This document shows, piece after piece, positions 19,601 through 34,600 of a DNA stretch of 64,000 bases. The stretch's first letter is position 1. The number at the start of each line of letters is the position of its first letter. The translations under genes were made by a program, and so were the position numbers. Below the pieces are notes generated by a model. That model saw only the letters and a program-made list of their open reading frames with translations. It did no database searches and was not told the DNA's origin. This DNA is from Opisthocomus hoazin (lineage: Eukaryota > Chordata > Aves > Opisthocomiformes > Opisthocomidae), in NCBI RefSeq assembly GCF_030867145.1, contig NC_134417.1, forward strand, positions 6,425,577-6,489,576. The letters run 5' to 3'.

Positions 19601-22600
19601 TCCACAACACTGCTCCTTCAGCTGATTGGAATCAAGTAGCAGCAACGCACCACTGCAATGGAGGGGTCAAGCTCGGCGATGTTCATTCTGCAGGGAGGGT
19701 GCTGGCAGTGGAAACTTTCATCGGGGAGACAGCCACTGTCATTGGGCTCCACTGCAGGCTGTGTAGTGTGGGGATCCAGGTAAATGAGTTCCTCACCTGG
19801 ACAGACAGGCAAGGAGACATTAGGAGGAAGAACCATGCCAGAAGCTGGTCTTCTGGGAAGGAAACGGTGAGATACAAAGAGGAGGAAGAGTGATGACACA
19901 GCCAGCTCTCAAAACCCCATAGAGGAACCCACATGCTATAGAGGCAACTTGCTTTCCCAAATGCTTCTCATCCAGGCAGAGCCACGTGCCAGCGGAACCC
20001 CAGTACCCACTCTGCTGCGACACCCTAGGCTCAAGGCACAGGCACTATTTGGATACTGTTCCTGCACATGCCTTCCAGGGTCCTGTGTAAGTTCAAGTCG
20101 GCCCCGGAAATTCAAAGCACAACCAGACTGAGGTGTCAGGCAGAGAGAAAATCAGAGGGGAGCAGAGTAAAAGGACAACAGTTTGCAGGGTTTCAGGAAG
20201 GGGACGACTAACAGACAGTTAAATCCAGCCAAGCCCCTAAAGGGAGGCGGGGCTCAGCTCTGACTGTAGGAAGAAGTCTCTATGCACACCTCTTTACAGA
20301 CAGGGTTTAGAACTACGCAATGGAAGTTTACAGCCTATACTATGGCCACTGTTCAAAGCTACATCACTCAGGTCCTCGCAGAGGGGTTCAGTCCACATCA
20401 GCCTTCCACGCTTCCAGCAGAAAAAAACAACCCTGCAGCAGGCACCACAGACTAAGTAGGAGAGCTGTACCACTCCACTTAGCAGGGGGGGGATGCTTGG
20501 AAAGTCTTTGCAGTACTCTGGGCACTCACCTACATGGCCAATGAAGTAGTGAGCACTGTTTGGTTTCCCTCCGATCACTCCCAGGGACTGGGGCATCATG
20601 AAGCAGTGCTGGAAAAGCAACACAGAAAACACACAGCTGACAGACAGTGAGACAGCAGGTGGCAACAAAGGCAAACATCCAAAAATGCAGTGCGGAAAAA
20701 AGATGGGGACACTGAAAATCAGCAGAAACAGCCATTTCTGGAGAGAAGCTCTGCCAGGAAGGCTGAAGGCTGCAACACAGGGCCTTCAAGGAACACAGAA
20801 GCAGCTCAAAACCACCTTTAACTGCTGACAGGGACACACAGGTGGATCAAGTGGAAGAAGTAGCACTATTCCAGGACCCAGTCCAGGCCAGTCCTGGCTC
20901 TGCTACAGTCAGTGGCAAGATACCCTGGAGCTGTCATCAGGTTGCAACAGTGTTCTCAGGAGGAAATGATCATTCAGGAAACGGTTTAAGTTCTTTATCC
21001 AGTTGCAGTATCCAGGCAACATCTACTGAGTTAAGGGCAAATAACTTTGCGTGAATTTGGAGCTCTTACCCACGCAGCTCGGAGCTTGTTAGTATTAGTA
21101 CAGCAAGACAATGTGCACCCTTGTCTTGTGCATGTACTCTGCACACCCTAAATCCTGCATCCCCTAATACTCCACACCGCAACCGCCAGCCGAATACTGC
21201 AGACTGAGGCTAGAATAAGCAGGAGCCACAGGGAGTTTGCAACACTACATTCATCATGGCTCATGTTGCCACCAAGCATAGTACAGTTGCACTGAACAAA
21301 TGCTTCAGCAGGTTGGTACCATCTAAACACAGAGAGGGACTGAGACTAAGTTGTGAAGCAAGATCCTCCAAAAAAACCCAAACACCAAAAACCACAACCC
21401 CCCAAAAGCCCCACACATTTTCCTGACTAAAGCCTGCAGGAACCTACATCCTGACCTCTGACAAGGATTGTCTCTAAACACATTTTTCTTTTGCAAACAG
21501 GACAATTGTTTCTCAGTATTTTTGCCCAAAACCAAATTCCAGAAATGACTTCATTCACAACAGGGTCCTTAAACGTCAGAACACCAAGAATTCAGCTCCA
21601 GGTCCCCTACCTTTAGTGTTTCAATATAGGCTTCATTGATCTCTGTGAGCCCAAGGCGGAGAGGTATCAGCAGCACCAATGGTTTCCACTGTGAGAGCCT
21701 ATCTCTAACCCCTGCTTCCTCTGGGTACCCATTATAGGGTACGTCTGACTCCACAGCAGGGCATGCTGCAGCTCCAGCACACGGCAAGTTGGACTGGCAC
21801 AACCGCCCTACAGAAAGGGAACATGAGCAGAAAGCATCAGAAATCGCCTCTGTTTCTAGACCCTGAGTAATTCTATTTGAGCTCTGATCAACAATTGCTA
21901 TTTACTAAAAGTCTATAGTGCTTAATAAAAAGACAAGCTCAGAGAGGTCCAGCACCGGGATCATGTGATGTATGTACTCCCTCTCTGCAGGGCTTCTGGT
22001 AGGGCTCAGCATTTCATCTCAGCTTACATCAAGATTATGCCAAAGCACGCTGTGCTCACAGCCACCATCTGGTGGGCTGTTAAAATGCAATTTTTTCCAG
22101 CAGGTAAGCAGCTAAGCAGCAACCTGTGCCAACAAGGTTGAACGAGTTGATTAGGAGGTCAGGCAAGAGTCCTGAAATCAGAGAGCATGTAGGCAGAAAC
22201 AGAAAAATCTGGAGTGTTCAACTCCAGAGGAGTTCATGGAGGATATGAAGACAGTTGAGCTCAATGAGGAAAGCATTATGGCTCAACACAGGAAATATTC
22301 ACCTGTAATTAGCGCTGTATCAAGATACAAACATGGCATCTGTCTAGAGTAGTTGCAATTTTCTGAAAGTTCACTAAAGCCTTCACAAATTTTATTGGGG
22401 ATTTTTCAGAAGCTACTTTAGAGACCTGAAGCAGGACTCTGCAATTTCAGCATGAGCGTTCCCTGTAAGATATGGGGCAGTGAAACTCCTTGGGGCATAC
22501 ACCTGATCTAAGTGCTGTGCATCCTCATTCTACAGGCTTGACAAACACAAAGCCAGGCTGTAATGCAACCACATTATGTAAAGTCTGGTATAGAAACATC

Positions 22601-25600
22601 TCCAAGCCTACCCGTCTCACTGGCCAATTTCATCACTTGTTGGGTGTGTGAAGAAAAAAACAAACCCCAAAGAAACCCACAGCACTTTAATCACAAAGCC
22701 AAGGCAATTAGACAAAATCCCAGAGGCTCATTTAACTTATTCCTGGCCCAAGATGAATGCCAGGACACTCTAGCAGGTAGGACACAATGTAAACAAACAC
22801 CTTCATCACCAGTTGTTTCAGCAGGGCGTTTGCTCACTACTAAGAGTTTCAAACCCAGCTGAACAAGAAGAATGTTACAACCAAGGTTAGAAGAAACAGG
22901 ACTTTGATATCAAACCTCAGTATGAGAGACAACCCACACTGAAGAGTTCACAGTTGCTCCCTGGTACTGTCCCTCAAGGAGGGAGAAGGTGTATGTGTGC
23001 ATCTCTCATGCACAGACATATTATAGATACTGTAGGTCCCGAGAAAATTCAAAGTCATTATTTGTAGTGATTTATCTTGTTAAAACAGTAAAGATCATGG
23101 TTTTTTTTCTGCAGTAGCCTGCCTGTTCTGATGATCGAAATCAGCTGCCAAGTCAGGGCTGTTGCTGAATGCGGTGTCATTGCAGGTTTCCTCATCAGGC
23201 AAAGCAACTGGCAATCCTGCGCTGAGCTATGAACATATTTAACCAAAGTTTAAGCAGTAGGGAGCTTGGCACAGACTAAATTCACCCTGCTTCTTCGGCA
23301 GGCTTTGCAGTGCTATGGTGCCACAGCACAGCGGAACCTGCCTAAAGCTTCTCAGCTGGATCCAAACCATTCACTGCAAACATTCCAACCGATTTGACAC
23401 AACATCTCTTCTGTTCCGGCTGCTGCTGTCAGGTACTGGCTTTGCTGTTTTGGCTTCTCACCACCTTTCTGATGCACAGGATCCTCCAGTGCCCGACTAG
23501 GAGTCCCCTTCTGATACAACAGACTGACTCAGCAGGGATAATGATGGATGTTTTGTCACTGCTGTAGCAAAAGACACTTCCTACGAACCTTCCACTGACC
23601 AGTATTAGTGACCAAATTTGACATGTATGAAACAGCATTAACTTCTGAACACTTCACTATTGACAAATGTTTGGGGCACAAGGTATATAACACATACCTC
23701 TAGACATGTAACACATAAGACCCAGTCATACAGTGACTTTCAGGCTCTGAACGGGTACATTATGATTCACATTTGAGAAAAATAAACAAACAGCCCTTGC
23801 ACATTACAAGCTGTATGGACATGTTACTTGGAGCGGTGTCAGTGCTGAACAGTCAGTGCCACACAGACAAGAGCCTGCAGCGTACCCAAGCCTCGCAGAC
23901 AGCATGCTTCACTTCTAGAAGTAATGTTTTCAGGCTAAAGAGGAAAGATAAATCCAATTTCTGTTTTAGGGCTGGCCCTTATTTAAGCCAAGGCCATCAG
24001 TGCCTACCTTCACAGGACTACATGTATCTAAGGTCAGACAGGCACTTCTCAACCAGATCCTATGTCCCTTGGCCTCTCCGTTGAGACTACCTGATAAGAG
24101 ATGTGACTTTGCAAAGTGACTGTCCTGCACTCTAATGACAAGTTGCCTGTTAACTGGTTTTGGCTCTGTGGCAGCTGAGGCCAGCCTAAATGATGCCTGC
24201 CATGATCTCGCCTGTAACCTCGCGCCAGCTCCAGCATTCACTGGGCTGTTCCGTGTGCCGTTTCAGAACACTAACCTGGCAGAAAATATTGCACGGTTTT
24301 ATGCTGTGTAATCACAAGGCCTCATGAGTTAGTCTAAAGCAAGCGAGGACCAGGACCATGCAGGACTGCAGCAACCAGCAATGCAGGCATTCAGCTTTGG
24401 TTACTGCGGCATTACAGCCTGAACAAGCATGCCAGTGATGAACACATCGCACAGCTGCGCAGCCTCCAGAGCCATCCTATAGTCAGGATGCACCAAAAAA
24501 AAAAAAAACCCCACAAAAAAAGCCAATTAGTGAGCAGTCCTTAAAAAATGAGAGATCCCCTCCAGGGATGGATTCCCTTCCTCTTCACCCCCTGCCAATT
24601 TTGTTAATTTTCCTCTTCAGCAATCTGTTCTAGTTTTCTTACTCTGCCTAACAGCAGAAGAGACATTTGTAGCCCATTACACGAGAGAGGAAGCAGCCAT
24701 TTACTGCTTACTACCTGTGGCCAGAAACACGTTTGACACTACCTTCCAAGCAGCTCCCACCTACTGTCTGAAGGTCAGCAGACCTTCTCTCCAGATCCAG
24801 AAGCCACAGTGCCAAGTCAGAGGCTTTATCAGATGAAGCAAGAGTCAAACAAGGGGTTTCCTTGCCCGAGAACAGCAATTCTTGTCTTAGCACACTTGGC
24901 CACAGCTTTACGACAGAACGTTTACTTCATGCTTGTTGTGTTGTACTACTATATGCTTTCCATTTTTTTTTCTGGCTTCGTGCTGCTGGAGGATATACCA
25001 CATTCTACCTCCATGTGATACTTACGGATTTCTTCCATCACTACTGTGTTGTCCATGGCTATATGTACTGCCAGTGAACTCCACGTATCAAAAGTTGCAA
25101 GTTTTCTACAGGAAAATTAAACAAAACAAAAAAAAAAGTAAGCAAGGATTAGTTGCAACTACAAGACAAAGATGGTGGTGTATCAAACAGGAGAAACTGG
25201 GTTAGGAGAGATTGGCTTTCATCAGTTACATGTATAAAAACATACTTTACAGTGTATCAGAGTTGTAGACTCTATTACCACTAGTTATTATGGCAGGAAG
25301 AATAAAGAGGATTGCTAATGGGACCACACCAGGGAATTTGTCCTTCAGCAGCTACTAAGTACAAGAGCCCTGATATAATCTCCAACTGAAATCCCGTAAC
25401 TGCTGGTTACCAGAAACCTAGACCTCATAAAAAATACACAATAAATGAAAAAAAAACGCTTTTACTTGCTGTACATATCTCCAGATCCCGGGCTAATCTG
25501 ACACACGCTCTGACCTGGGAGAGCTGCTTTTAGGCAATCCTAGCCTGTTCCAGGGAGCTACTTGCTCATCTGAAGGAGAATGTTTCTCAGAATATAGTGT

Positions 25601-28600
25601 GTCCTAGTTATTAAAGGCAGTCCATGCTCCAGCACCGCTCTGATCCTCTCGCCGTCACCATGGAACCCAGGCACCAAATATTAATGCTTTCATCTGCTAA
25701 CAGATTAATGACTTGATGGCTTGCTGGCAGCTTTTTGATAATGATGACACCGTTGTCAGGTCAGCAGAGGCAACTCAGAGGCTATCCAAATGACAGCAAC
25801 AATCATTTACTCTGACCCTTGCTTCTGGTCTGCTGCAGAGTATCACACTCAGTTCTACTGGCAAGCGCATGACTTGTGGGACATGGAGAGAGGTTTTTGG
25901 GGGTTGTCCTCAACTTGAAATCTGTTTTCTCTCACATCCTGCCAGCATCTGAATAACAGAAAGGCTCCTTTCATATTCCTGCCGACACAGGTCGATAAGG
26001 TCAAGCAGGTTGCCTGCTAACAGCATGAAAACATTTGAGTTGCACTTCAGTCAATGGGCAGAAACCTGTAAGCTAGGAAGTACTACAAACCAAATGACCC
26101 CACTGCTTGGTTCAAAACATATAAAGGAAAAATGCAGCACTTACTTGAGCACTTGTGCGACTGTGTTTGGTCCATACCACTGACCTATGGATTTTCCCTC
26201 TCCAACTCCCATCTGGGCTGCACCACAAGAAAAAAAACCAAATAATTTAGCAAATAATTTCATCTACACTGCATCCCTTCCTAATCACAGTTTGTATTTA
26301 ATAGCGAAGAAATCTCACTTGGAAACGTTTCTGAGTCAGCAGAATCTACTCTTTCATGGGGTATCTTAGTGTAGATGGGAGAGAGAAGCACACCCTGAAG
26401 GACTGTAAAGCAAATCCTTTTCCCCAAAATGCATTAACACAGAAGTTCCAAAGGCAATGTTACCTCAGAAGAAATTTTACAGAGTGTTTGATTACCAGGA
26501 CTAACGCTGTAATTTGAAGTTCTGTTCGCTGAAGCTACAGGTGCCTTAACACCCTACAGGAAAAACTGGAACGGGCTGCTTCTCTTCTGTTTGCCAGGGA
26601 AGTTTGTATCAAATTGAGATCCTTCCTTAGTCCATGTGCTACTTCTGAGAATTTCTTCGTTCAGTGATCTTCTCATATTACAAGGTCCTAGTGAGAACAG
26701 CACCCACACGCATTCCTCTCACCTTAGCCAGCTAGGATATGGGAAGTGATGCAGAATATAACCTAAAGCACTAGGCAAACCTGACAGCCTTAACGGAGTC
26801 AAGAAGAAAAATCCATCATAATCCATAACAAAGAGTGGCAGTTTTACATCACGTCAGAAAACAGCATAGCATCATGTACCACCTGACCCACTCATTGAGG
26901 TTTTTTTTGGCCTATCTAGCAAAATGAAGATGGAGCAATGTTCCACACTCCTGGGAAACCCAGGCCGAATACCTCCACACTCTTCAGCGCCCAGACTCTT
27001 ACCTATCTGGTGAATGGAGTAGTAGCTGTCTTTTTTGTCAATGAAGGCATTAAGAACATTGAAGTAATTATCCATCTGCCTCTTCCCTTTTATCCACCTC
27101 CAGTCTAAGACAGAGAAGGGGACACATGAAAGAAAACATGGTATTTATTAGCAACTAGAGGCTGCAAGCTACAATCCTCTTCCCTGTGCATCAAACAACT
27201 GACCCGATTTTCATGTCGCTATCACATTACCAGCCATCTGAGGCATTCCCAACACTAAAGGAATAATTTTAAAAGGAAAGTAAGCATTCTCACAGCTGAG
27301 ATAAAGGAATATAATGCACAGAAAAGCAAATAAACAAACAAACAAAATCTGAAAACACAAACTGTACCTCTATCCCACAGATAGGAAATAGGATTACAAT
27401 TTCTCATTGACAGGTGTAAGCTACTTATTCTGAGAAAAAACAGGTGACCTCACTACAAAAATCATCCTCCACAAATTCAAAGGCCATCAACAACTGTCAA
27501 AAAAAATGCTCTGGTATAGCTGTTTACAGACCAAGCATGGATCAAGCACAAGAACAGAAGTATTCAGAGAGAGAGCTGACACTCGGCGAGGGCTTTGTGA
27601 CAAAACCGAACTATAAACAAGAATGAATCTAAGTTATTTTAAACATCAGCTATAGAAAAACCCTTCAAGAAAAATCTAGTACTTGCTTGGCTTCAAGAGA
27701 CTTAACTAGCATGTTACAGGGCTCTGCTTTGTTTTAAGGGTTGGACAACAATATCTACCTATGTAGAGCTGTAGACAGCAGGGAAAAACCTACTGGAGGG
27801 CTTCCAGAAGACTTTTGTCTCAACAGCCCCGAACTTGAGAAGACTGAAGAAAGAGTTACAGAGCCCTCAGCAATTCCCATCTGTGCCATCGTGATGTGCT
27901 GTCCTTACAAGTACTGCACTTGTGGGAGCACATGGCACTGGAAGTCATTATGGGCTGCGCACTGGTTTACCTCTTCCCAAATGCCTGCAGACCAAGGCCT
28001 GAGCAAAGATCATCTGGCCACACCGCAACATACAGCCCCAGCCAGTATCAGACGTGGGACCGGTTCCTCCTGTAAACGAGGACAGAAAATAAACATGTAA
28101 TTATTAGTAAAACAGTGCCAAGAGGGAGAAGAAATGAAAGCACTGTAAGTCTGCACGGGAAGCAGGCTCATCCAAGAAATCAGGCAGGGAATAAGGACTA
28201 CCTTAACTCACATACCCAAGGCTGAGATACAAAAATGCAGTTATCGGTGAGCAACTTCATGGCATCTCTTAAAAACAAACAAACAAAACCCTCTAATACT
28301 AATGGAACGGGGAAAAAAACTTCAAAAGGAAATCCAAACAACTCAACTAGAAAGAGAGCTGAATTTCTTCGAAGCACAACAGCCCTTGAATGTAGTTGTG
28401 GACTCCCAGCCCAATTCAAAGACACATTCCTATATAGAGGTGCTTGTTACTGGTGACTTCTTGTAATCCTCGTCTTGAGAGGGCTACTCAACATGCAAAA
28501 CAAACCAGTCCCAAGGAATTCCCACACCATAAGCAGCTATGACTGGACAAGATGCCAAAGTGAACAATATAGGCCGCAAAAAATCTCACCAGCCAAAAAA

Positions 28601-31600
28601 AAACCCGACCCCAGCAACAAAAAACCCCATATCCTACATAATGTTGGAGAATAAGCTGGATATGAGCTCATGCTGGACAGTCTGAGACGAAGGCCTCAAG
28701 GCTGGAAGCATTTCCCTGACAGAACTTCAAAAGGAAACTGGTGCTCCTCCACTGAAGCTCTGGCTGTTATTACAAGCTTCATAGATAAAATGTTTAGTGT
28801 GACCACAGCAAGTGAGCTGTCTCACAAGCACGCAGTCAGCTGCGCCTTAGCACAGCTGGTAGAAATAGTTTCTTTGTAAGGCTCTTTTTTTCTTTCCATC
28901 TCGTGCAGCTACTTCCCTTGAAAACCACAGGGAGAAAAATCACCCAAGAGAACTATTTAATCAACTTCTGGATGGTCAGCAGCTATCTTCTGTAACTTTG
29001 CCAGCAATTTATAACATATACAACATCCAAAATTGATAATGCTTTACAAAATTAGCATAAGACATTCCCCTTACCCTCTGAAGAGCTTACAATATTAAAG
29101 TGGGCAAGCACAGAGAGAAGTAGTCAATAATAAAAGGGATGATTGGGAGAAGAAAGAGTGAAAAAGGAGAAGGTTTACTGTATGACACGCAAACTGTATC
29201 TATAGATGGGCAATGACTCAGAAAATGGGATTTCTTCCTGCCCCCCACCCTTTAATAACTCACATAGAAGCTCCAATCCTGTTTGTGAGCCATAGTTAAA
29301 CACATGCTACCCCTTCAATTTCAAACACATGTTTAACTATGGCTCACAAACGTGAATTTAAAGGGATTAAACTGCATCAAAGATGTCTCATACCTCACAC
29401 TCTCATACGGAAAAAACAGAACAAGACAGAAGGATCAGCTACCAAGAAGTCTCTTTTCCAAATCTGAGCCATTTTCCCCATCGACTGCTGGGGATGACAC
29501 GGATAGTGGGGACAGGGATGGTGCCTGGAATCCCATTTACCTGCTCTCAGATCTATTCTGATACCCCTTCCACCCAGTACACAAAAGCACATCACAGAAG
29601 TGACCATGCAGAGTACCTTAAGGAACGAAGGCATCCTCCTTCAAGTTCACTGGGAAATGTTCTCCACTAACAGCCACTTTAGGCACTTAAACCCACACAC
29701 AAATGCACCCCCCCCAGCCCACAGCAGATGCACAAAAGCAGTAATTTCCGTATCGTATCTCTAGTTTTCATGTCTTTAATCCACCTCAAGCCCAAGACCC
29801 TCATTAAATAATATTTCATGTTAGACTTATGTAGGACTTAATGAACATGAAGTACAAAAACCTTCCCACGTTGCTCCAAGAAAGAGTATTTCTAGGCAGG
29901 CTTCCCAAACTCATTCTTGCGTCCTTAAAAAAATCACTGTTATCCCTCATACCCAAGGGAATGAGGAATTCTCGTTATCAGATAAACAAAAAGTCTATCC
30001 TACCAATTAAATGAAGTGCATTTCAGATTCCTATAATCAGAAATGAATTAATGTTATACTCGTGGGGACTGTTTTATTAGGCAGAGATAACTGGATTATC
30101 ATCATTTCCAGGATATACTTAGACTCATTCACAGTACCTACCGATAGCAGGGAAGTTCTTCCTGTAGGTGAACCAAAGCCGAGAGGTCACATCCAACAAG
30201 ATCTCTTCTTTCTCTGAAAATTTTTCAGCATCGAAAGGCACACGCATGAGGGTAGCACCAAACACAGCTAAATCCATCTCTTGCCCAGCTTCCCTAACGA
30301 CAACACCATTCAGCTCCTCATTCAGTCTGTGTGCCCAGAGAAGCAAAATCTGGCTGAGGAACAGGACAGTGCCGCTATGCAGAAGAAACTTTCTTTTTCC
30401 CCCAAAATAGCCACAATCAACCCAAAGACGCCATGGCCACAGGCAAACTATGAAACAGTAAACCATTTTCTTGCCTTTCCTCCGAGCCATCCCCTTGCCT
30501 CAACCATCCTGGCCCTGTGGCACAAGCCCCAATAACTACTAAACAGTAACTTTCTGTACAAAAGTGTAACAGAGTATGCGGAGATGGCCAGACAGACAGC
30601 AGCACGGCAGTTACACTCTGCCTGCTCTGCCAGCAAGCAGACGCACTCTGCAGCTTGCTTAGAAGGTTTGCAGTCACCTTGCTGCTCAGAAAGTGAAGTG
30701 CAACACTGACAAAGTCCTCTGAAGCATTAAAGCACGTTGCATTGTGCATGCAAAATACCTGTAAAAACACTGTATTTCCGTCCGAGGATCCAAACGGGTT
30801 CTTTGGTCTCAGGGAAGTCTTCATATTCAAACCTGAGAGTGTCATAGGTAAGAGTAGCTAGAAAGAGAAAGAAGAAATTACATACCTTTCATAGCTTTCC
30901 TTGCGTTTGAAAAGTCATACAGAACTACAGAATCAGAGCTGCTGTGGCCCAGCAACGTACACACGACAGCTGCACTCTGCTTCCCAGCACAGGCACCATG
31001 CTAGAACAGTTACCAGCAACGATGTCAAGGTCCTCTTTTCCAGTGAGCAAAGTGATTAAAATCCTTCTTGCAGAGAACACAGCAAGCACAGACTGCATTA
31101 AGATGGGAACTCAACCTTGCTCTGCAAGACAGTCCCTCCTCAAGAGGCAATGAATCCAGCAGAAGTCATCACCCACACTGAAAACAGCCTGCAGCTCAGG
31201 GAGCAGCACCGCCTTTACAGACATCACACTCAAATCTGAAGAACGTAGAGCTGTGCAGAGGTGTCCTTGTTCACAGGCAACAGGCAACCCTTATGTCTAT
31301 TCTACTGGCTCCCTTCACAGCACGGCCTCCACCAGTGCCTAGATATCCACCTCCTCTTGCACGACCACCACAGAACAACTCAGCAGCACAGGCTGCCCTT
31401 GGAGCAGGACAGGTTAAGTTTTCATGCAAAAGGCACATGCAATGGGGAAGAAAAAAAAACGGAGAGTTGGACAAAGTGTGTTCCACCAGGTCTGTATTTG
31501 GAAATAAGGCACTTTAAAATGGTCTTGGAACCCTGGAAATGAACTGTCTAATTTTGTAGGTGTCAATTCTTTAACAAATCACCTACAAAATTTAAAGCAG

Positions 31601-34600
31601 AACTAAACCAGACTGTTTTGTAACTGTTGAAGTGATTACTGAAAATACCTCTCACAGCAAATGCAACAAAATCTGCGGTTACGTGACACAAGCTTAAAAC
31701 AGGGCAATGGACTAAATGACAACAAGCTCCTCTCAGCCCCGTTTTCTGCGAAAGCCACCACCCTCCGTGGTACACACCTCACTTTCTGCTTCTCAGGGGA
31801 GTCGCCTGCTCCTTTCCTCTGGTGCTGCCTACGTAGCAGGTCTTGCCCTCCTCATAAGTAGAAGACGTTCACAAATGAGCTTTCCTCCCAGTCATTCCCT
31901 GCTTAGCGTTCCAGAGCATCATCTAGAGCACCAGTAAATAACAACTCGGCTGATTTGCCTCAACGATAGCTCCAGAAAGTCACCACAAGGTTCTGCTCCC
32001 TCTCCTTCCAGACATCTAGGATATTCCATGTTGTGCTCGGGCAAACAAGCTACGCAAGACGTTTTGGCTTCCTGGGGGTACCTCATCAGTCATCCGCCCC
32101 TGGGTTCTCTGACCTGAAATTCCAATCCCAAATGCCAAAGAAAATATGTAAGCAGCAGCAGCAAGACAACATCACCAAGACCAACCACTGTTTAAGCAGG
32201 AACCCTAGCAATAGAGATGAAAATAGGCTCCTAAATCAAATTTTGAATTAGACTCTGGACCTAACCCTAGCCCGAAAGATTTAAAGCGTGTTCCTTGTGT
32301 GAATTAGGCTACAGACGGTTTCAGGCACATTTAGGATAGCATGGGCCACGTTCCCATTCCCGTCCTGTGATGTGACTTCTCAACAGCAACATAAGCAAAG
32401 CAATTCTGCTTGCACAGAAAAATGCCACGAAACCAGTGCAGTCTTTTCCTCTAACAAACTTCAGCATTGAAATTAGTAATTTATTTATCATTTACTAGTC
32501 AAACTTCATGAATCCTCAGCAGTCCATGCTTTCTGCATCTATCTTTACCTAACAGCTTGGCTTGCCTTCACCCCTTTCTTGCTCAATGTTGGAGATTTCT
32601 TTCCAGGGAAGAAAGCAACATGTCATCTGCGGATGTTTTCAAGCATGCATCACTTTCTCTTTTAATTTTCAGAAGTTTCCCTTTGGGATGAGACATTACA
32701 AGTCTATTCTGACAGCTCAAAGGGAGGCTAGTCATTTGGATTTTTAAAATTCAGTGTGTTACCAGATATGATCTTAACATAAAAAGTGAAGTTCTCGGAT
32801 AGGTTTTAAAGCTCCACGGAATATTTCGTGGTTCGCTTTGTCAGTTCTCAACCTTGCCATAAATCCAGCTCTCTGTCAAAAGAGTCCCAAATAACTTAAA
32901 TGAAGCAACTTAAAGAAGGATGCTACACAGAAACCGTCAAGCTACCCACCACCCCTCTTTCTTTCCTAGCAACACTTCCTCGCCTTCTCAAATGTCGCAC
33001 CCTCAGCAGCTCCACATTTCACAGGGCACTAGGTCCTTGGTGAGCACAGGATTTGCAACTGGCAGCTTCAGGGCAAGGAACTGCTGGAGTCTTTCCCCTG
33101 CAATCAAAGCTAGAAGAGGAAGGGGTTGGCAGGCAGGAGGGATTCCCACTGGACCAGCTGCATATCCAGGGAACGCAGCGCATGCAAACTGCAAGTGCCA
33201 TGACACTGCACATTCGGGAGGAGAGTCCCAGACTCACAGTCCTTCAGCTGAATGCCCGACATCTGGGCTCTGTGCAGATGTCCTGCAGGCCCAGCTGCGC
33301 ACCCGAAAGATGCGGTCAGATGTTAGCACGTGTGCTGTTTTTAAATAATACTTGCAAAATACTTGCCACCATCTGAAAAGGCATAGCCGCTAAATGCGGG
33401 AGTTTTCACCTTCACAGGGAGAAAAATTCAAGTGATTGCTCCCAGCTAGTATCAATAATTGTATAACAGGAGCAACAAACTCCCCACAAGGCTTGAAGCC
33501 ACTACGAGTTTCCTTCACAAACATCTACCTTCATATGCTCTAGCACTTTTTCAAAACTACATACATTGTGCTATTGCCCAGATGAGCTAAATATGAGCCA
33601 GTGGGACAAAAACAATGCAGGCAGGGGTACAAAGAGTGTCAGAGCTTGCACATGAGCCTTTTTCTCGCTTTTATACTTAGAGGCAAAGGGTCTGAAAGTA
33701 AGTAAAACTGGAAATTCACCAAGCAGAAATCCTGTTTGAAGATGCTCCTTGCAGAGCTGCAGAAGTCAGGCAAGATCAGCAAATTTCTCAGGCAGCACTC
33801 CAAAACTTCACCTTCAAGAAGCCCTCAATCTATTTTAAATACCAATCTCCGAGCATCCAGGACAGTAAAGCAGCAGCCTCGGCAGAAAATCTGAGCACCC
33901 ATCAAATGTGACAGTTCAACTTCTCTCAGTGCACAGTGGATTTATAGTTCAAAAGCGAAGAGTTTCAGCCCTGCAAAGCACACCCTCAGGAAGGCGGCCT
34001 CGCTTTCCAGGAGCCTCCAGCATGCTGCGAATGATGTGAGGTTGGCTGGATCTCTGCCCTATAGACACACCTTCCATGGGGTCTGCTGTCGTGTCCCAGA
34101 ACACCTTCTCATCCCACACCCTCCCCAGAAAGCCCCGACAGAAAAAGCAAAGCTTTGTACACGCCACTACAGAGAACACATATATTAAATGACCTAGGTA
34201 AAGACATTCAAACTAAAACCACATTAAATACCAGCACTAAGTCTGAATGTTTGAGTTCTTCTCCACCTCAGTGTGTGTGGTTAGATCTACTCAGTTATGA
34301 GATAACAGGCCACATCACAAAAGCCTGCCTTGTATGAAGCATAAGGAACCAACTCTTGACAAACCCAGCACATGCCTCCACTACCAGCAACTTTCAGTAT
34401 CAGTTTACTAAACATGAGTATGCGCAAGGTTGTTGAAAAGCTATACAGCATCATCTTGATGTAATCAGGAAAAACTGCCTCAATACATAGAATTACGGTG
34501 GAGGGTGAAATCTTGCCTCCCTTTTTATATTCTTAAACTGTACAATGAAAAAGTCAAGGGAAAAATGTCGTCCTGACTTGTAATAAGCTCCCACATAGAC

